In this document: piece after piece, positions 1-13,800 of the stretch
Layout: every line of letters starts with the position of its first letter
How positions within the stretch are numbered: the first letter of the stretch is position 1
Assembly (NCBI RefSeq): GCF_910591885.1
Contig: NC_063280.1
Location: forward strand, 8,742,001-8,806,000
Length of the DNA stretch: 64,000 nt
Reading direction: 5' to 3'
DNA from: Bombus terrestris
Lineage: Eukaryota; Arthropoda; Insecta; Hymenoptera; Apidae
The notes under the pieces: generated by a model
What the model saw: only the letters and a program-made list of their open reading frames with translations
Told to the model about the DNA's origin: nothing
Database searches by the model: none
Made by a program: the position numbers and the translations under genes

Positions 1-3000
1 AACTCCTACAAAATTGTCTACACCTGTACAGCTTTCTAGCGTAATTAATACTTCCGCGCTGAAACAAATGAATATTTGTCAAAACGTAGAAACTCGTTAC
101 ACGCGCACATGTGTAAACGATAAAATGCATTGTTCGAATTAATTTCGAATTATGATGATTATAATTTGCGGAATATACAGCGACTTACGCAAATATTTGA
201 ACATACACAGGAGCCTTTTGTCAATATATTATATGTATTGTACGGAATATTTTGAAATTTCATTAGTACCATAATAAGGCTCAATTATTATGATTATATC
301 GATAAAGCTTCCTGAAATTGTTTATTATATATATTCAAGACAACTTCATACAACAATTCATACTTTATATTAATATTTTTTATCAAGTTCATGTTTGCCG
401 TGTATGTCTTGTAACTTCTATGTATATTTTCGGATTGATTCAAAATTTTACCAATATAATCATGATAATGTCTCATCACAATGTTTAATAAAATCTTAAC
501 ATGTATTGTATAACTCGGATAATATACGTATACATGATAGCTTTCTACGATAAGCTCTCTATATCAAATACCTTCGTGAGTCAATGTATCAAATCAGCAT
601 ATTTCAAATCTGAATCGTTGAACGATTGAAAACAACAAGCGATAAATCATATGGAATGTAATGGCCGATTAAGCGTCTTTCAGTGAATGAAAATGTTTTG
701 TGTCACGCGATCGGCTTTGAATCACGTACAATTTGTCCGGTTGTCGGTGATAATGACGCATTAAGCAGCATTTTCATTGTACAGAATTAAAACCTATATC
801 ATTAGATGTAACTATATGTATTCAAAAAAGATAATTAGAAGATCACGCATCATAGTCGTCGTGTATACGTTTTTCCTTAATAATTGACTTCAACTAAATC
901 TTCCTTTTGTTCGCTTGATGAGAATAAAATTGTTCATAGTGGCGATTCTCCTATTGGTTCAAACAGTTCAGTTTCGTACTATCTTCTTTTCGTACCATTT
1001 CCTTTGTTCCTTCCTTTTAACTTTGTAATATTGGCGGATCAAGTTACACGAAGAAATAAGAGGGAAGATTTTGTTCGTTCAAGCGCGTATATTCGTTTCT
1101 ACGCGACGAGACCTTAGTGGATCCGCCATGTTTGTTCTACTCAATAGAATATTTACCCATGATGTCTTTCTGTGTATATGTTCGCTGAAGGATTAACTTG
1201 TATCGTTCTGTTTACATAGAAGTATCCACATTGGTTAACGGAAACGGTGCTGCCACTTGTGACGTGGATGTATTCTTTTATTTCCAATATTCCTTCGTAT
1301 CGGATGAGAATCGAAGCATGAAATATGAAATTTATGACTTTTTTTATCGGTTACAGTTCGTTCAATTCATAAATTGAGAAAATGAAGTTGGTCTGGTGAA
1401 ATCCATTAAATCCGCAACAAAGTGAAACGTAACTCGATGCTATTTCCTTGCTGTCGATAACTTTAGCGGGTGAAATTATTGCGTTTCATGATTCGCTGCG
1501 ATCAGGCCGCTTTCATCTTGAATGCTGCTTTCATCATAGACGTGAGGCTTTTATCAAATGACATGGAAATAACGTATACCGATAGAATGAATTCCTCCAA
1601 GCAGAAAGAATGTTTTGTTATTGAAGAAACTTCCAAGAATTTAATTGAAATATCCGATGACTGATCATATCAGAATTAGTCATGAATCTAATAGAATATA
1701 AAATGTACTTTTATTTTTTTACACAGAACAAAAGGCAAACTCTGACGTAATTTCGACGTAGTCGAGACAAACAAAGAAACATTTTAGTGGCCATTTTTTG
1801 TATACATAATCGTATATATAATTACGTATAGAATTGTTGTACGAGATCTGCTTGTATGTTGCGCTTGATAATTCGACCAACAGATTTCTGACTCACTGCA
1901 AATTGCAGGAACATAATACATATATACTATATATATAGTATATGACATATGATATTTTAAGGACATGTATTACATTATACTACATCATAATCGACGACCT
2001 GTGCGATTCGTTAGTGTCGAGAGTATAATTTGGAGATTAATTATTTGATTTTAATTATTACATTTAACTGAAATAATGGAAAATTACCGACTACCAGTTA
2101 CTAAACTATTGTTACTTTTAGCTCGTTCGATTCTGAATAATTATCTGATAAAAGTAAATGTTTACACACAATTTTTTAGCAAAATAACATTGAACGATAT
2201 GATTATTCGATAGAAATTTCCTGGCCTGTTGTTTTAAATATTTTTTATTGAGATAACAATGACAATTTTCTCGTCTATTATCGCTCTTGCGTGATATTTC
2301 TCGATTCAAGCACAATGATTCATCGCGCTGGTCATTCCCAGGAAATTATGTGACACACACAGGTCATCGATAAAGCTTTATCATACATCTCGCAATCAGA
2401 GAACTCGCTGAAAATTCGTTTCCAGAGCAATGACGTCCTAGAAAATAAAGAATAGATGATGAGAAAATGATAGCGGAGGATTCGATGTTCCCGCGCAATT
2501 TGATTCGATTTCTCTCCTATAATTACTTACTTTGGAATTACGTATTTTGGAAATTGACCTAACATCACACTAACATAAAACTTTATAATTCTTTCTTCTC
2601 GGTCAATTTATATTTTGGAATTTTTTAACATAATGGTTTCGACATGGAATTTCGATGATTTTCTCAATATCTTTTTCGACGCATTAGATTAGTATTAACT
2701 CTAACAATAAGTAACAGCCGAGGCTATGAAAGGCGAGCCATGCGCAAGTGTACTGTTCGCATGCTTAAAATTCCTGTATCCCTGAGTGTATTTGTAGAGA
2801 ACTGAGTAATCCCCCCGCTGATAGGAGGGACAATTGCATTATCCCATTTCCGTTCCAGACAACTGTACAGCAGACCTCTGCCACTTCCCATCACTTCCCT
2901 TTCTGTATGAACGTTCTCCAATCTCTTTCTCCGCGTTACTAAGTGCCATTTCTAATTTTGGCTTTTTCCGAGGCCAAGGACATCTACGTCTGCGAGGTCA

Positions 3001-4800
3001 GTCTACCTGGAGATAGTACCAGCTATGTAAAATATTAACCTAAGCTAGGGAGAGGTATTCCTTTTTTCGCTCACTCCTAAGTCTCTTAACTATATTTTAA
3101 CACGAAATTAATATATGTAATAGCAAATATTATCAGAGATCTTGACAAAGAGAAATCAAAAGAATCTTTCGCTCTTATTAAAATGTACATGGCCGCAGAT
3201 TCGTAACAAACGAGAAACATTCATATTCGAATCCAGTCACGCCAACCGAGTCGATACCAATTCTTTTGCCGCGTACGCTCGTAAAGGATAAAAATAGAGA
3301 CTGTTCGGAGGGAGAGAGAATTTTTCCAGTTCCGGAGTTCCGGGGAATGATAGTCTCGAGTACGAGTCCCGAGGAGGCGACAGAGCTGCACGTGAATGCA
3401 CGCGCGTGAGGTGAAATACTACGCCGCCTCTGTCTCTGTGTGAGTGTTGCGCGTCATTAAGCCGCGATCGCATGGACGTTCGAAACAGAAATTATTAGAA
3501 ACAAACGTCATTCTCGACGGATATTGTTACTGGCGGAGTTAACGAGGAAGAAGTCTCGGCGAAGACTCTGTTGAAAGAATCGTAAAAGATGAGGAAAAAT
3601 GTAAAGATCATCTCAAACGATCCGTAGAGAAGTTGCACCATTTGCTTAATACGATTCAACATGAAGTTAGAATAAGTAATAAAGTTAATGTAAAAAAAAG
3701 GTAAAGGAAATGTAAAAAAAATAATAAATGCAGCCGCGTACGAATACTTTTTGTAGCCACTGTACACGCAGAATAAAGAATAACGTGACTAATATGAACG
3801 CGGCTTAAGGGATTTTAAAAGGGGCTGAAATAGAACATTTCAGATGCGTGTGCAGTCCCACGCGACTTGTGCCTCCGTTTCGCCTCGTATAAATACACGT
3901 GTGCGGTTACCTTCGAGCTTCTGTTTAACCCTACGTGGCGACTGACAGACGGGGAGGGTAAGTCGAGGCGCCACGACGCCTAGACCGACGCCTGGCGTCG
4001 CACGCAACGCACAACCGGTGTCTCTCTCGTGGCGACCACGTCGGGGACCGTGAAACAGCGCCGGTACATGCTTTATCAGTGCTTCCTATAGTACTGACGC
4101 CGCTCGTTCAGGTTGCTTCCTGGAAAAGCGGCGCGAATACTGCCCACGAATATTTTATCTGCATCGATTGCCGCCTTTCCGACGTTATTACGTGAGAAGC
4201 GGACAGGCACGCGTGTCTAGAGTACCCGTTACTGCATAATGCGATAAGCTTTGCTAAGTGGTACAGTACTTTTATTTTTTTGTCCCGATGCTATCACAGA
4301 ATATAACGGCAATGCAGGACAATTGCAGAGAATTTTAGTGACGATGCAGGACTATCGTCTCGTCTTCAGGCGTAATCGTTCCGAATATCAAGGATAAATT
4401 TACTATGGTATATAACCGTATCTACTAAATATACTTGTCGCAATAAGACAATGATACCTTTGAGTAGCTGTACTAAAAACAGATTTACGAAATTAGCCCT
4501 CGTTTCTTTTCTTTTTTTTTTTTGACTATAGCGTCGGTTTGTCGGAAAGTATTAAAAACTTATACCTACGTCATACGGTTAATCCATATCATCGATCGTA
4601 CTCGCGGTTCGTGTTTGCAGAATTAGTTGTTTTACGGAGTGGCAAAAAATATGTACACTACCAACCATTGGGACATTTAGACTTAGGTAGTTTGTTAATG
4701 CATCGAATTATCTTCAACATTGTGCCTGTATTAATGTGTACATAGAGCGTTTACATTAATAACAGGTTTTTTAATAAAATGTATTTGTGTGTCTTTTCAG
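1..4800. other. Non-coding: probable VAT-1 intron or upstream region
   Basis: I see no coding exon here. The first recognisable VAT-1 exon starts at 4801 in mid-codon. The N-terminal part of that family, about 45-60 residues before GLNFQDL, is not encoded anywhere in this stretch, so at least one coding exon should lie left of the window. Short ORFs here have no family resemblance. A promoter-like patch at 3888-3957 is listed separately. Confidence 0.55.
3888..3957 (+). promoter_or_regulatory. TATA-like box followed by a possible short non-coding first exon
   Basis: TATAAATA lies at 3888-3895 in a locally GC/CpG-rich context. About 60 bases further on, GGGGAGG is followed by a consensus splice donor, GTAAGT, at 3958. 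This arrangement fits an alternative promoter with a roughly 40-base 5' UTR exon starting near 3918 and spliced to the VAT-1 exon at 4801, where the first in-frame ATG is in DLMARQG. No Inr or DPE motif is convincing. The promoter call is inference. Confidence 0.3.
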
Positions 4801-7800
4801 CGGATTGAATTTCCAAGATCTGATGGCCAGACAGGGCGCTATCGATTCCCCACCAAAAACTCCTTTCATTATGGGATCCGAGTGCGCAGGTGACATCGAG
4901 CAAGTTGGCGAGGGCGTGGAGAACTTTAAAGTAAGTGAACCAAGGAACATCCCAGCCAGAAAACTTTACATCCAGCTTTGTCAGTTGTTTTATCGGCAAA
5001 GAGTCTTTAAAAAGCAATTATCTTTAACTTATTCTCAACTCTCAACGCTCTATTCAAATTCTGTGAACCATCAAATTTAAATCTTCAACGAAGTATCATC
5101 ACCATTGCTTATCGATGTCAAACGAAGAACTTCAAACGATTCTCCGTACACTTGGTGAAGTAATTTCTAAAAATCTTCACCAAGAGTTATTTTATCTTAT
5201 TTCATTTATTTATTTTTCCATAGTCTTCCACTTTGAATTAGCAGGAATTCTAGTTACATTTTTCTTTGATTTATGCTCACGGTGTACTTACAACCACCAA
5301 CCTTGGAACACCTTTCATGCTTTGAACAAAAGTTTTTTAATAGGTAAATGTTTATCGGCGATCTAATCCTAACCTTACCAGACCCGGTCAAGTGACCGTT
5401 TGGAAAACTTGATGTAAAATTGCACACTCGTTGTTATTATTTTTGTTCGTCTAACTTTATGTAAATTCTTATATTATCTGATTAATCGATTTCTCAATTT
5501 TTGTTAATAGCAGGATTTACATAAAGTTAGACGAGCAATAGAAATAACAATGAACGTACAATTTTTAATGAAATGTTCAAGCCGTTCGTGTGACCTAGGT
5601 CTGGTAAGGTTAATGTTAAAACAATGTATTTATCTGTATGTAGCTCTTTTATTCGTGGCATAGCACCGTATAATCTACATCAACAATCCCCTAAAATATG
5701 TATGAAAGGGTGGCCCAAGAATCGCTTGATATGATAATAAATGCAAATTTGTGTTAAGGGAAAAAAAAGAGGCGTGTACTTTCGTTCTTTTCACGTGCAA
5801 CGTAATATACTCTAGTCTCGATAGTTATTCCTTTGAGCTGGCTCGATTCCTATCGATTTTTCCATGGTTGCCTCCGGACAGAAACGACGTCTAATATTTC
5901 CCAGCGACATCGACCCAACGCAACGTTGTGTCATGGAAAATATTATGTCCACTGAGGAAAAAGCGATGTCACGCTTAGGAACGTTATTATACTGTCGAAT
6001 TATCTTTCTTCCATGGTCGTTTTTCCCGGGACGCCACGTGGTTATCCGTGAAATATTAACCGTTTCAGTTTTTGATTGTCGTATTTAACGATACGGAGAG
6101 ACATTTCTTCCGATAAAAATAACTAGGAGTAGATTGTGGTGACTCGATTGATAGACTGCTGATGCACTTCTGAAAAATTTAAGATTCCAAAAATCTATGT
6201 GCAACATGCAACAATATATACGATATTTGAAGTACTTGAACGCTCGCTATATTTAGCAGGCGAAACAAATTTCTATCGATATTTCATTTCTGCAATTACG
6301 TTCGTAAAAATATAGCAGCATAAACATTTACGATCTATCGATTAAGATACACACGAAGCATTGAGAATTATAACGCAATAAATTAGCTCACTGATATCTT
6401 TCATAAAATGATATTCCGCGTTTATCGTTACGCGCGAATCATTACACTCCTTTAAATTGTAGAAACGTACCCCGACAGAGAATAGAATTGTAATTTAATT
6501 GACTGTGAGATTAGAGGGTGATACCTTGACGAGTTGAAATACGCGACTCCAGATTTGAGAAGCCAGATTCTCAAAAGCTTGACTCAAACCAATATGATTT
6601 TCAACCGTTCGATTGTCATTCGGAACGTAAGAAGATATATGTACGTATTTATTCCTGTTTTACTCGCTTTATGATAAACACACGCAATCAAAGTTACAGT
6701 CAGTCATAATTTATATTTTCGTTCTCGTAATTAAACAGAATTCTTTCTACGAGATCAACCATCGTTTCCTTCAAGCCGGTAAAAAACTTAGGAAAAAAAG
6801 CCGTCAAAGGAAAAAGGTTTCTCAACGAAAAACGCGTCCGGTCCTCATTATGAAGCAAGAAAAAGCGATCGTTTCACTCTCAGACAGAAAACGTCCCGCG
6901 GCAAAGCGGTAACCCGCCCGAAGGAAAATTCGTTCTCGAAATAGTCGTTCCGCGTTCAGTCCATCGCGTCGTCCTTGAATTTTTCACCCACTAATCTTTC
7001 CGCAAGGGTGGAGTCTCACGGTACTCTTCGAGCTGGGTACCGTGGTAGACGCCACAGGAAAACGCTTCTTTCTCCAAACTCTGTTCTTCCTCCTTTCTCT
7101 CTGTCTCTCGCATCTTGGGGTGGTCTATTTTCGCGACTCGCGAAACTGCTCGAGGTCACGAGGGGGAAAACCGAGGAGAAGATGCCAGGTTTAAGGCTTT
7201 AGGGTCAAATATCCGAGCAGCGCGTGTAAACGACCGGCCAGCCTGTACAGCATATACAGGATGTTTCAGAAATATTACCTTGTAATATGAATAATATAAA
7301 TAACGCGTAATACGAGTCAAACTGATCACTGCTCCGCTTCTTTATAAATTCCCGATTCCGTTGTTTGGATACGCGGCTGGAATCGAATTTCTACCTTTTG
7401 AAACCGGCAAGTTTTTGGAGAAATAAATTACACGCGTAAAGTTGTTTATTATCGAGAAGCGAATAAATAAAGCAAATAATGCCAATAAAATTTCGTTAGT
7501 TAACGCTTTTCTAATGTTCTAATTTTGATATTAGCTTTGCAAAACGTTTTGCGCAATAAATTACAGTATATGTATAGAAATTTCGTATGGTAAATGTTTG
7601 GATATTTTCATGAGCCATCGTTATGCGTAACAGCATACGCACGTAAAATTTCGAAACAAACAAGGAGTATTTATATCTCGAAGAGGAAGATTTTCCAGAG
7701 ACTAATGTTTATGTAACATTTTCCCTTCCTGAGGGAGAGTAGAATACAGTACCGAAGTTTGGCCACCTATTTTTGAAACATCCTGTATAGAGAGTATATA

Positions 7801-10800
7801 CGTGAAAGTGGGAAGCTTTTCGAGATGGAATATTCGAGCACGCAGCGCCCTCTAACCCAGACCTTTCCTTCCCCTCTGGCTCGCTTCCTCGAGTTCTTGG
7901 CATTGTTGGGTTTATATGTGGCGATCTTCCCTCTCTCTGTTTTATTCATTTACTCGCTTCTTTATGGGATAATCTGCCTTGCCGCAGGGGTTCTCATTTC
8001 AAGATGGTTAATCGCTGTTTGAAGGAATTATCGGGATGCGTTATATCACGTTGTTGCTGCAACGATGGCAAGCGTGTTATCCCCTCTGTACAGATATTCG
8101 AAGATCGATGAAGAAGCGATGCGAGGATAATAATTTGTAATACTTCTTTGATCGTGATAGGTTTGTAAAAAGATTTGGAAAATTTGAAAAATATGCTTTG
8201 GGGTGCGGAGACGGAGGGTGTAAATAGAGGGAGTTGGAAGTCGATACCTTTTAAATCCGGGGATACGAAGTGGATCCCTATCTCGTTCTGCTGGGGAACA
8301 GGGATAAAGCACAATTTTTCGAATCTGAAATTTTTATCAAGTCGAATGGAATTGGTTTTCAAATTCAATTGCCGAATTGTTACATAACCTATATGTGTTA
8401 TGCGCTCTAAGCTTGATACCAATTATTATAAGAACGGTACATCGTTAAAAATCGCGTGAAAGTATCTATAGTATCTATAACCTTCGTTCGTTTTATACGT
8501 GTTAATGTATAACTTAATGCAATGTATAACCTAACCTGAACCTATCATAAAACCTAACTTTAACTTCAGATTTGTCACAAATGATAGTCACAAAGGAGAA
8601 ATTTTTAAAACATTATGGGATTACACTAAACAGTTGTCAGAAACATACGTATTAAGCCTAGCAACAGCCTGCTGTGTCTTTTGCGTTATTTATAACGGAA
8701 TTGTATTTTTCTATCGTTAGGAAATTTCATAGATTTTTGGAAAATATAAGAGAATCGTTAATGGTACATGTTTAATTTCTTCTGCAAATGCTACAGTTTC
8801 AAAAAAAACATTAAAAATCTTTCTCCGGATTGAAAACAAAGCGAGAGTGATACGTAGATATTCAAGGACTGCGACAGGGTCAATAAAATCGATTTATAAA
8901 AGTGCACGAAGACAGTACTAATTTTAAAGATAAAAAAAAGAGATGGTAATAAAGTTAATGTACAGGAAACATTTTACTACTTATTTTCAGGTGGGCGATC
9001 GAGTGGTCGCACTTCCTGATCACAAGGCGTGGGCAGAGCTCGTCTCCGTGCCGGCCACCTCCGTTTTCGCGCTACCAGCCGGGATGAGTTACCTCGATGC
9101 AGCGGCAATCACGATGAACTACACTGTTGCTTACATACTGCTGTTCGAACTGGCCAATTTGACGCCTGGAAAGAGTCTCGTGCTTCACAGCGCCGGCGGT
9201 GGTGTGGTAAGTCATTTCTTCTCTTTGATGTAGCGATAAAAAGTGCCACAATTATCTAACGTGAAGAATATTCCAAGAGACGACCGCACTGTGCGTCAAA
9301 GACGGAGACAATAGGAGAAAATGATAAAGAAACATTGTAAAATCTTGCTCTGGAGAATTGAAGATGATCGAATTAATTGTTAGGCTGTTAAAACGTTTTA
9401 TGCAACCGTTAAGTGATCGTTTGCTACTCGTTAATCATATAGATTGGTATAGTTGCTACGCAATTATTTGTTGCGCGGTTTACTTATTTATTTGTACTTA
9501 GGTTCTATTACGTAAAAAGATCGAAGAGAATTATTCACATTTCTTTCATTGTTAACGAACTATATTTAATTAAACGTTTCAAAAGGTCCTAGTTATCAAA
9601 GATTTACAATGCTTTTCGAAAGAGAGAGAAAAGAGGGAAAATGTTCTAACGCGTTAGTAAGAATAGCATATGTTTCACCTTTTTTCCTATCTTCTTTCGA
9701 TAACATGATCTTAGCTACGAATTAAACTTAGCTAGAATTTTAAGCAATTAAAAATATTCCTAGACTAGTTACCAAAACCTTGCAAATACTGCGACTACCA
9801 CGATAAAACAAAGGAAATGTAATCGCAACTAACGCTTATGCAAAATCAAAGCTTCTCCTAGAAATTAAATATACAAGTACCTATCACAGCCCTTACCATC
9901 AAAATCAGAACCATCAGACATCTCGTCCCCCAACGAAAATCACGAGATACTTCTATCCGAAAATTAAAAGCGTCCTCCCATTATAAACGTCCCATCTTCA
10001 ACGTAGAGAAAGATTCATCCAAAAAATCATTTACCATGTCTCGTCGTTACTCCTGGGGAGAGAAAATCGCGTTTCGGAAAAGCGGAAGGGAGAGGGATAG
10101 GATCGCGCGGCAATTACGACTCATCGAGATAGATAGATAGAGAGAGAAAGAGAAAGAGAAAGAGAAAGAGAAAGAGAGAGTCCGCGACACGATGCAAGGT
10201 TACTGCCCCTTTCGCGAAGTCTGCTCGAGTCACATCCGTGCAACGCTTTCTCTCTCAATGTCGTCGAAGGAGAAGGCGGGAGCAGCCGACTAGGTACGTC
10301 GGGATCAATACGGCTCAACAGGTTACATTCGAAGCTAACTACATCGCCCCCGCGACTCCTACCTCCCTCTCTCCGCAACCCCTCTCTCTCCTAGTCTACT
10401 CTACTTCACCCCCCTCTACTCTGCCCTCCACCCCGCCCCACCCATTGGTCTATACGCGTCGCGTAGCATCGTTGGAAGTTGAGACGACGAAAATCTACGG
10501 GGGATGCTGCTGCCGCTGGTGCACGGAACGACAGGGGTGTGAGGGTTGCCAAGCAACCCTTCGTTCTCTCATCGACCACCGTGACGGGCCGCGCCCGTCT
10601 GAGACCACACCACCACAACTGTTACCACTACCGTCATGCTACCACCGTCAGTACGTGTTGTACGCTGGCTCTTAAGCCCCGTTTGCACGAACCAGTACTG
10701 TGGCCAGTTCGATTTTCAGTTGATCGCATTATGAAGGATCATTATTAATGTCATTAACTTTCAGATTCCAAAGGAAAGGAATATCGAGCTGAATCGGTGG

Positions 10801-13800
10801 CCCTAACTAATTGTAATGTATCTGAGTCTGACGTACATCGCACCGCGGCCTTTCAGTTGTGAGAATTTTTTGACATATTTTGAATACGTAAAATGATTCT
10901 GGAAAAATTCAGTGAAATACTTGATATGTACAATAGTTGAAATACTTGGTATGTAGTTTCAGAGTATTCAGAATTCAAGCGCGCGTAGAAACGTTAAGGA
11001 ATTTTTCCACTTGCAATTAGTTTGCAATGCAGTAACCGAAACCGGTATCCTGTTACGATTATGAAAGGCCACCGTGTGCCAACTTCAGGGTTAATATCGT
11101 GGTTTTATTAAAGAACGAACGAATAGATGTAAGTGACAGCGATGTAAATAGAAATTATTGTCTAATATTGTTTAAGGGTGTAAATGTAGAATGTATGGTT
11201 TGATAAATATGGTTTTCTCTGGCTGTATCAGGAGGATTCTTGGATATACCGATTTCAGATTTATCTTTCGATGACCCAATCCTGATTACCTAATCCCGAC
11301 AGACTACCGCATCTCGATTTTAAGTATTTATGTAATGCCGTTTTAATCAGGTCAGAAATTCACTTCTGATAACCAGTTTGAACTCGAATCCCTGTGCGGG
11401 TCTTTATTACGTCATTCTTCGGTTTATCGAAAAATAAAACCCATCGAAACAAAGATTCTTATATCGCTTTAAAGACACAGGAAAATTATTTGTCTTATTG
11501 GGTAAATGTTATTTGTTCTTTTACATAGAAAATTCAAATAGTTCAAATTCAATTAAGTTCTTTGACAGAGAAAAAGTGAAAGAAGAGAGACAGAAATCTG
11601 TTCAGATTCGTTATTTCATCAAAACTTGAGATTGTCGACGCGTGCCTCAAATACGCTTTTCCGCGTGTATCATCGTCGGAGGAGGATTTAGGCAAGTCAC
11701 GTAGACGAGGAAAGCTAGAAAAAGCACTTGACTTGAGAGATTGCATTTCCCGATCACGTCGGACTTTTCCTCTTTCTTCGAACTCGCTGGCACTACCACA
11801 CCATATCAGCTCATATTTTCCTTTGCCCTGTATTGCCATCCCCTAGTAACGTATATTCTTGTCGAACTAACTGGTTTCGTATACTCGCGGCGTTTCGTTC
11901 GACTTAACCGCATGAAATATGTTTGTTGCTGTCAATGATGCGTGGAGAATTTTACAGTAGTGGTGGTGCTGGTGGTGGTTTGAGGAAATGTCGTTTGGAA
12001 GAGATATGTATTACGATAACATCGAAAGACTTCTAGAAAGTTTGATCTTTCGGAATCTTTCGATATTGTTAGGATATTTTTACGAGGGAACTTTGATTGA
12101 TCTGATATTTATACATGATATATTATACAAATTTTGAACACATTTTGTTTGTTTTTTAATCTGCTGACATAAAACTTTTACGACAGCCTCTACTCTAAAA
12201 GATTGATTCGTATAAACTACCTGAATCTGTTGTGCATTGTTAGCTAGGAAACGAAATATTATTTATTATAAATAGACTGTGGATTTTTATGCATTTAGGT
12301 AAAAATCTAAAGGCGTCACAAAGCACGGAATATGCAAAAATATGTAAAGTATCCAAAACACTGGTTATAACATTTAATACGATCGTCTTTATTTTTAGTT
12401 ATATTTATAAAAATATGAAATTGTATAAATATTCGCAGTCTAATTATGAATAATATGATTATAGAAAATGAGATTCCTTCTAAACGGTTGGCAATGTGTT
12501 ACGTTATGACGTACAATGTAGAGTGGCTTCTTAACATTCTGGCCCTCGTCCGCGCTCTTTCCCTTTTTGCTACCTCTTTTCTTCGATTTTTTCGTTTTCT
12601 TAAATTCTTGCTTCTCTTCCCTTCGAACCTATCGTCCTGTCTCTGTTCCTTTCGCCGCGCCACTCGAGGCTCTGGGATTGGTCAACGTTATTGGGTATCG
12701 AATTCTCGACAGAACGGACAGAGTGGCGAGACAAGGAGAAGAGAAGAGAGAAGGGCGGTCAGCTCTCTTGATTCTCGGAAATAATGAATGCTGCTTCTGT
12801 TGAGAAAATCTCCAGCAGCTCCGCTTCAATTTTTTCTTCCTCATCGTGTGTCCTGCCCCGGCTGTTCTTTCGCGGTCGCGCAATGAAAAGACTTCAGAAG
12901 ACGCTTTTTCTGCCTTCTGCCACCATAATGGGATTACGAGTTTGGTGAACACGATACGAACAGCCGGGCAACTAAAAATAATTTAAGCGCGCCCCTGGCC
13001 GCCGCTTCTGAAGTTTTTAAAAGATATAACTCGCCGCTATATCCTTTACACCGTGAAAAATTCTCGTACCACGGAGTTAACGAGTTTTGTTCAAGGATGT
13101 TAACAGAAAATAAAATTTCCTTTAGTGAGAGAAGAGAGGCGATAAGAGATCTCTAAAAGATTAGTGAAACACGATGGCTACGGAATTTAGTTGTGAACAT
13201 TAGAATCGAGGACTTTTAGTCTTGAATGAGAAATGTTGCATTTGAATAATTCTTCGAATCATACGCGGTTTCTGTGTACTTTAGAAAGCTGAAATTTACG
13301 CGTATTTGCTATATCCAATCTCAAATTTATCATTTGAACGTACTAATGAAGGATAGTTCCTTTTTCCTATCTTCAGTTATTAGTATTCATTTAATGAATT
13401 CTGTTTTAGGGTCAGGCAGTGGTCCAGCTGGCCAAAACCGTGAAAGACGTGACCATCTTTGGTGTGTGCAGTAAATCAAAGCACGAAGCCCTGAAAGCAG
13501 CTGGCACCATCGACCACCTCTTGGAACGTGGCACAGACTATAGCAACGAAGTCAGGAAGTGTGTAACGAACTCTATAATTTATTGTTTTTTTCCTTCATG
13601 GTGTGTTTATATATCATAGGATTCTTTATCGGCCGTTTCGATTCTCTTTTGTTCTACAGGATCTCCCCAGAGGGCGTAGACATCGTTCTGGATTGCCTTT
13701 GCGGCGAAGAATGCAACAAGGGTTACGCTTTGTTGAAACCAATGGGGAAATATATCCTTTATGGATCAAGTAATGTGGTCACTGGAGAGACTAAAAGCTT

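Larger units (their letters stand above)
4931..8990 (+). other. VAT-1 intron, 4.06 kb
   Basis: Bounded by GTAAGT at 4931 and TTTTCAG before 8991. It holds two inverted-repeat elements (5364-5618 and 7253-7789) and a CpG-richer patch at about 6760-7230. I see no coding exon. Short ORFs here lack splice-site support and family resemblance. Confidence 0.7.
9207..13409 (+). other. VAT-1 intron, 4.2 kb
   Basis: Bounded by GTAAGT at 9207 and TTTTAG before 13410. It contains a purine-rich microsatellite, a GC-rich patch (about 10040-10700) with an RFX-type X-box, an exon-like duplication at 10765, a MITE-like copy at 12273-12442 and another CpG-rich patch at about 12540-12980. I see no coding exon with family resemblance. 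Confidence 0.7.

Noticed and set aside
3220..3245. TTCGAATCC as a tRNA B-box
   Set aside because: No A-box, acceptor stem or cloverleaf could be placed around it.
8520..8570. CCTAACCTGAACC and CCTAACTTT, possible interstitial telomere-like (TTAGG) sequence
   Set aside because: Only two or three scattered units, within chance for this composition.
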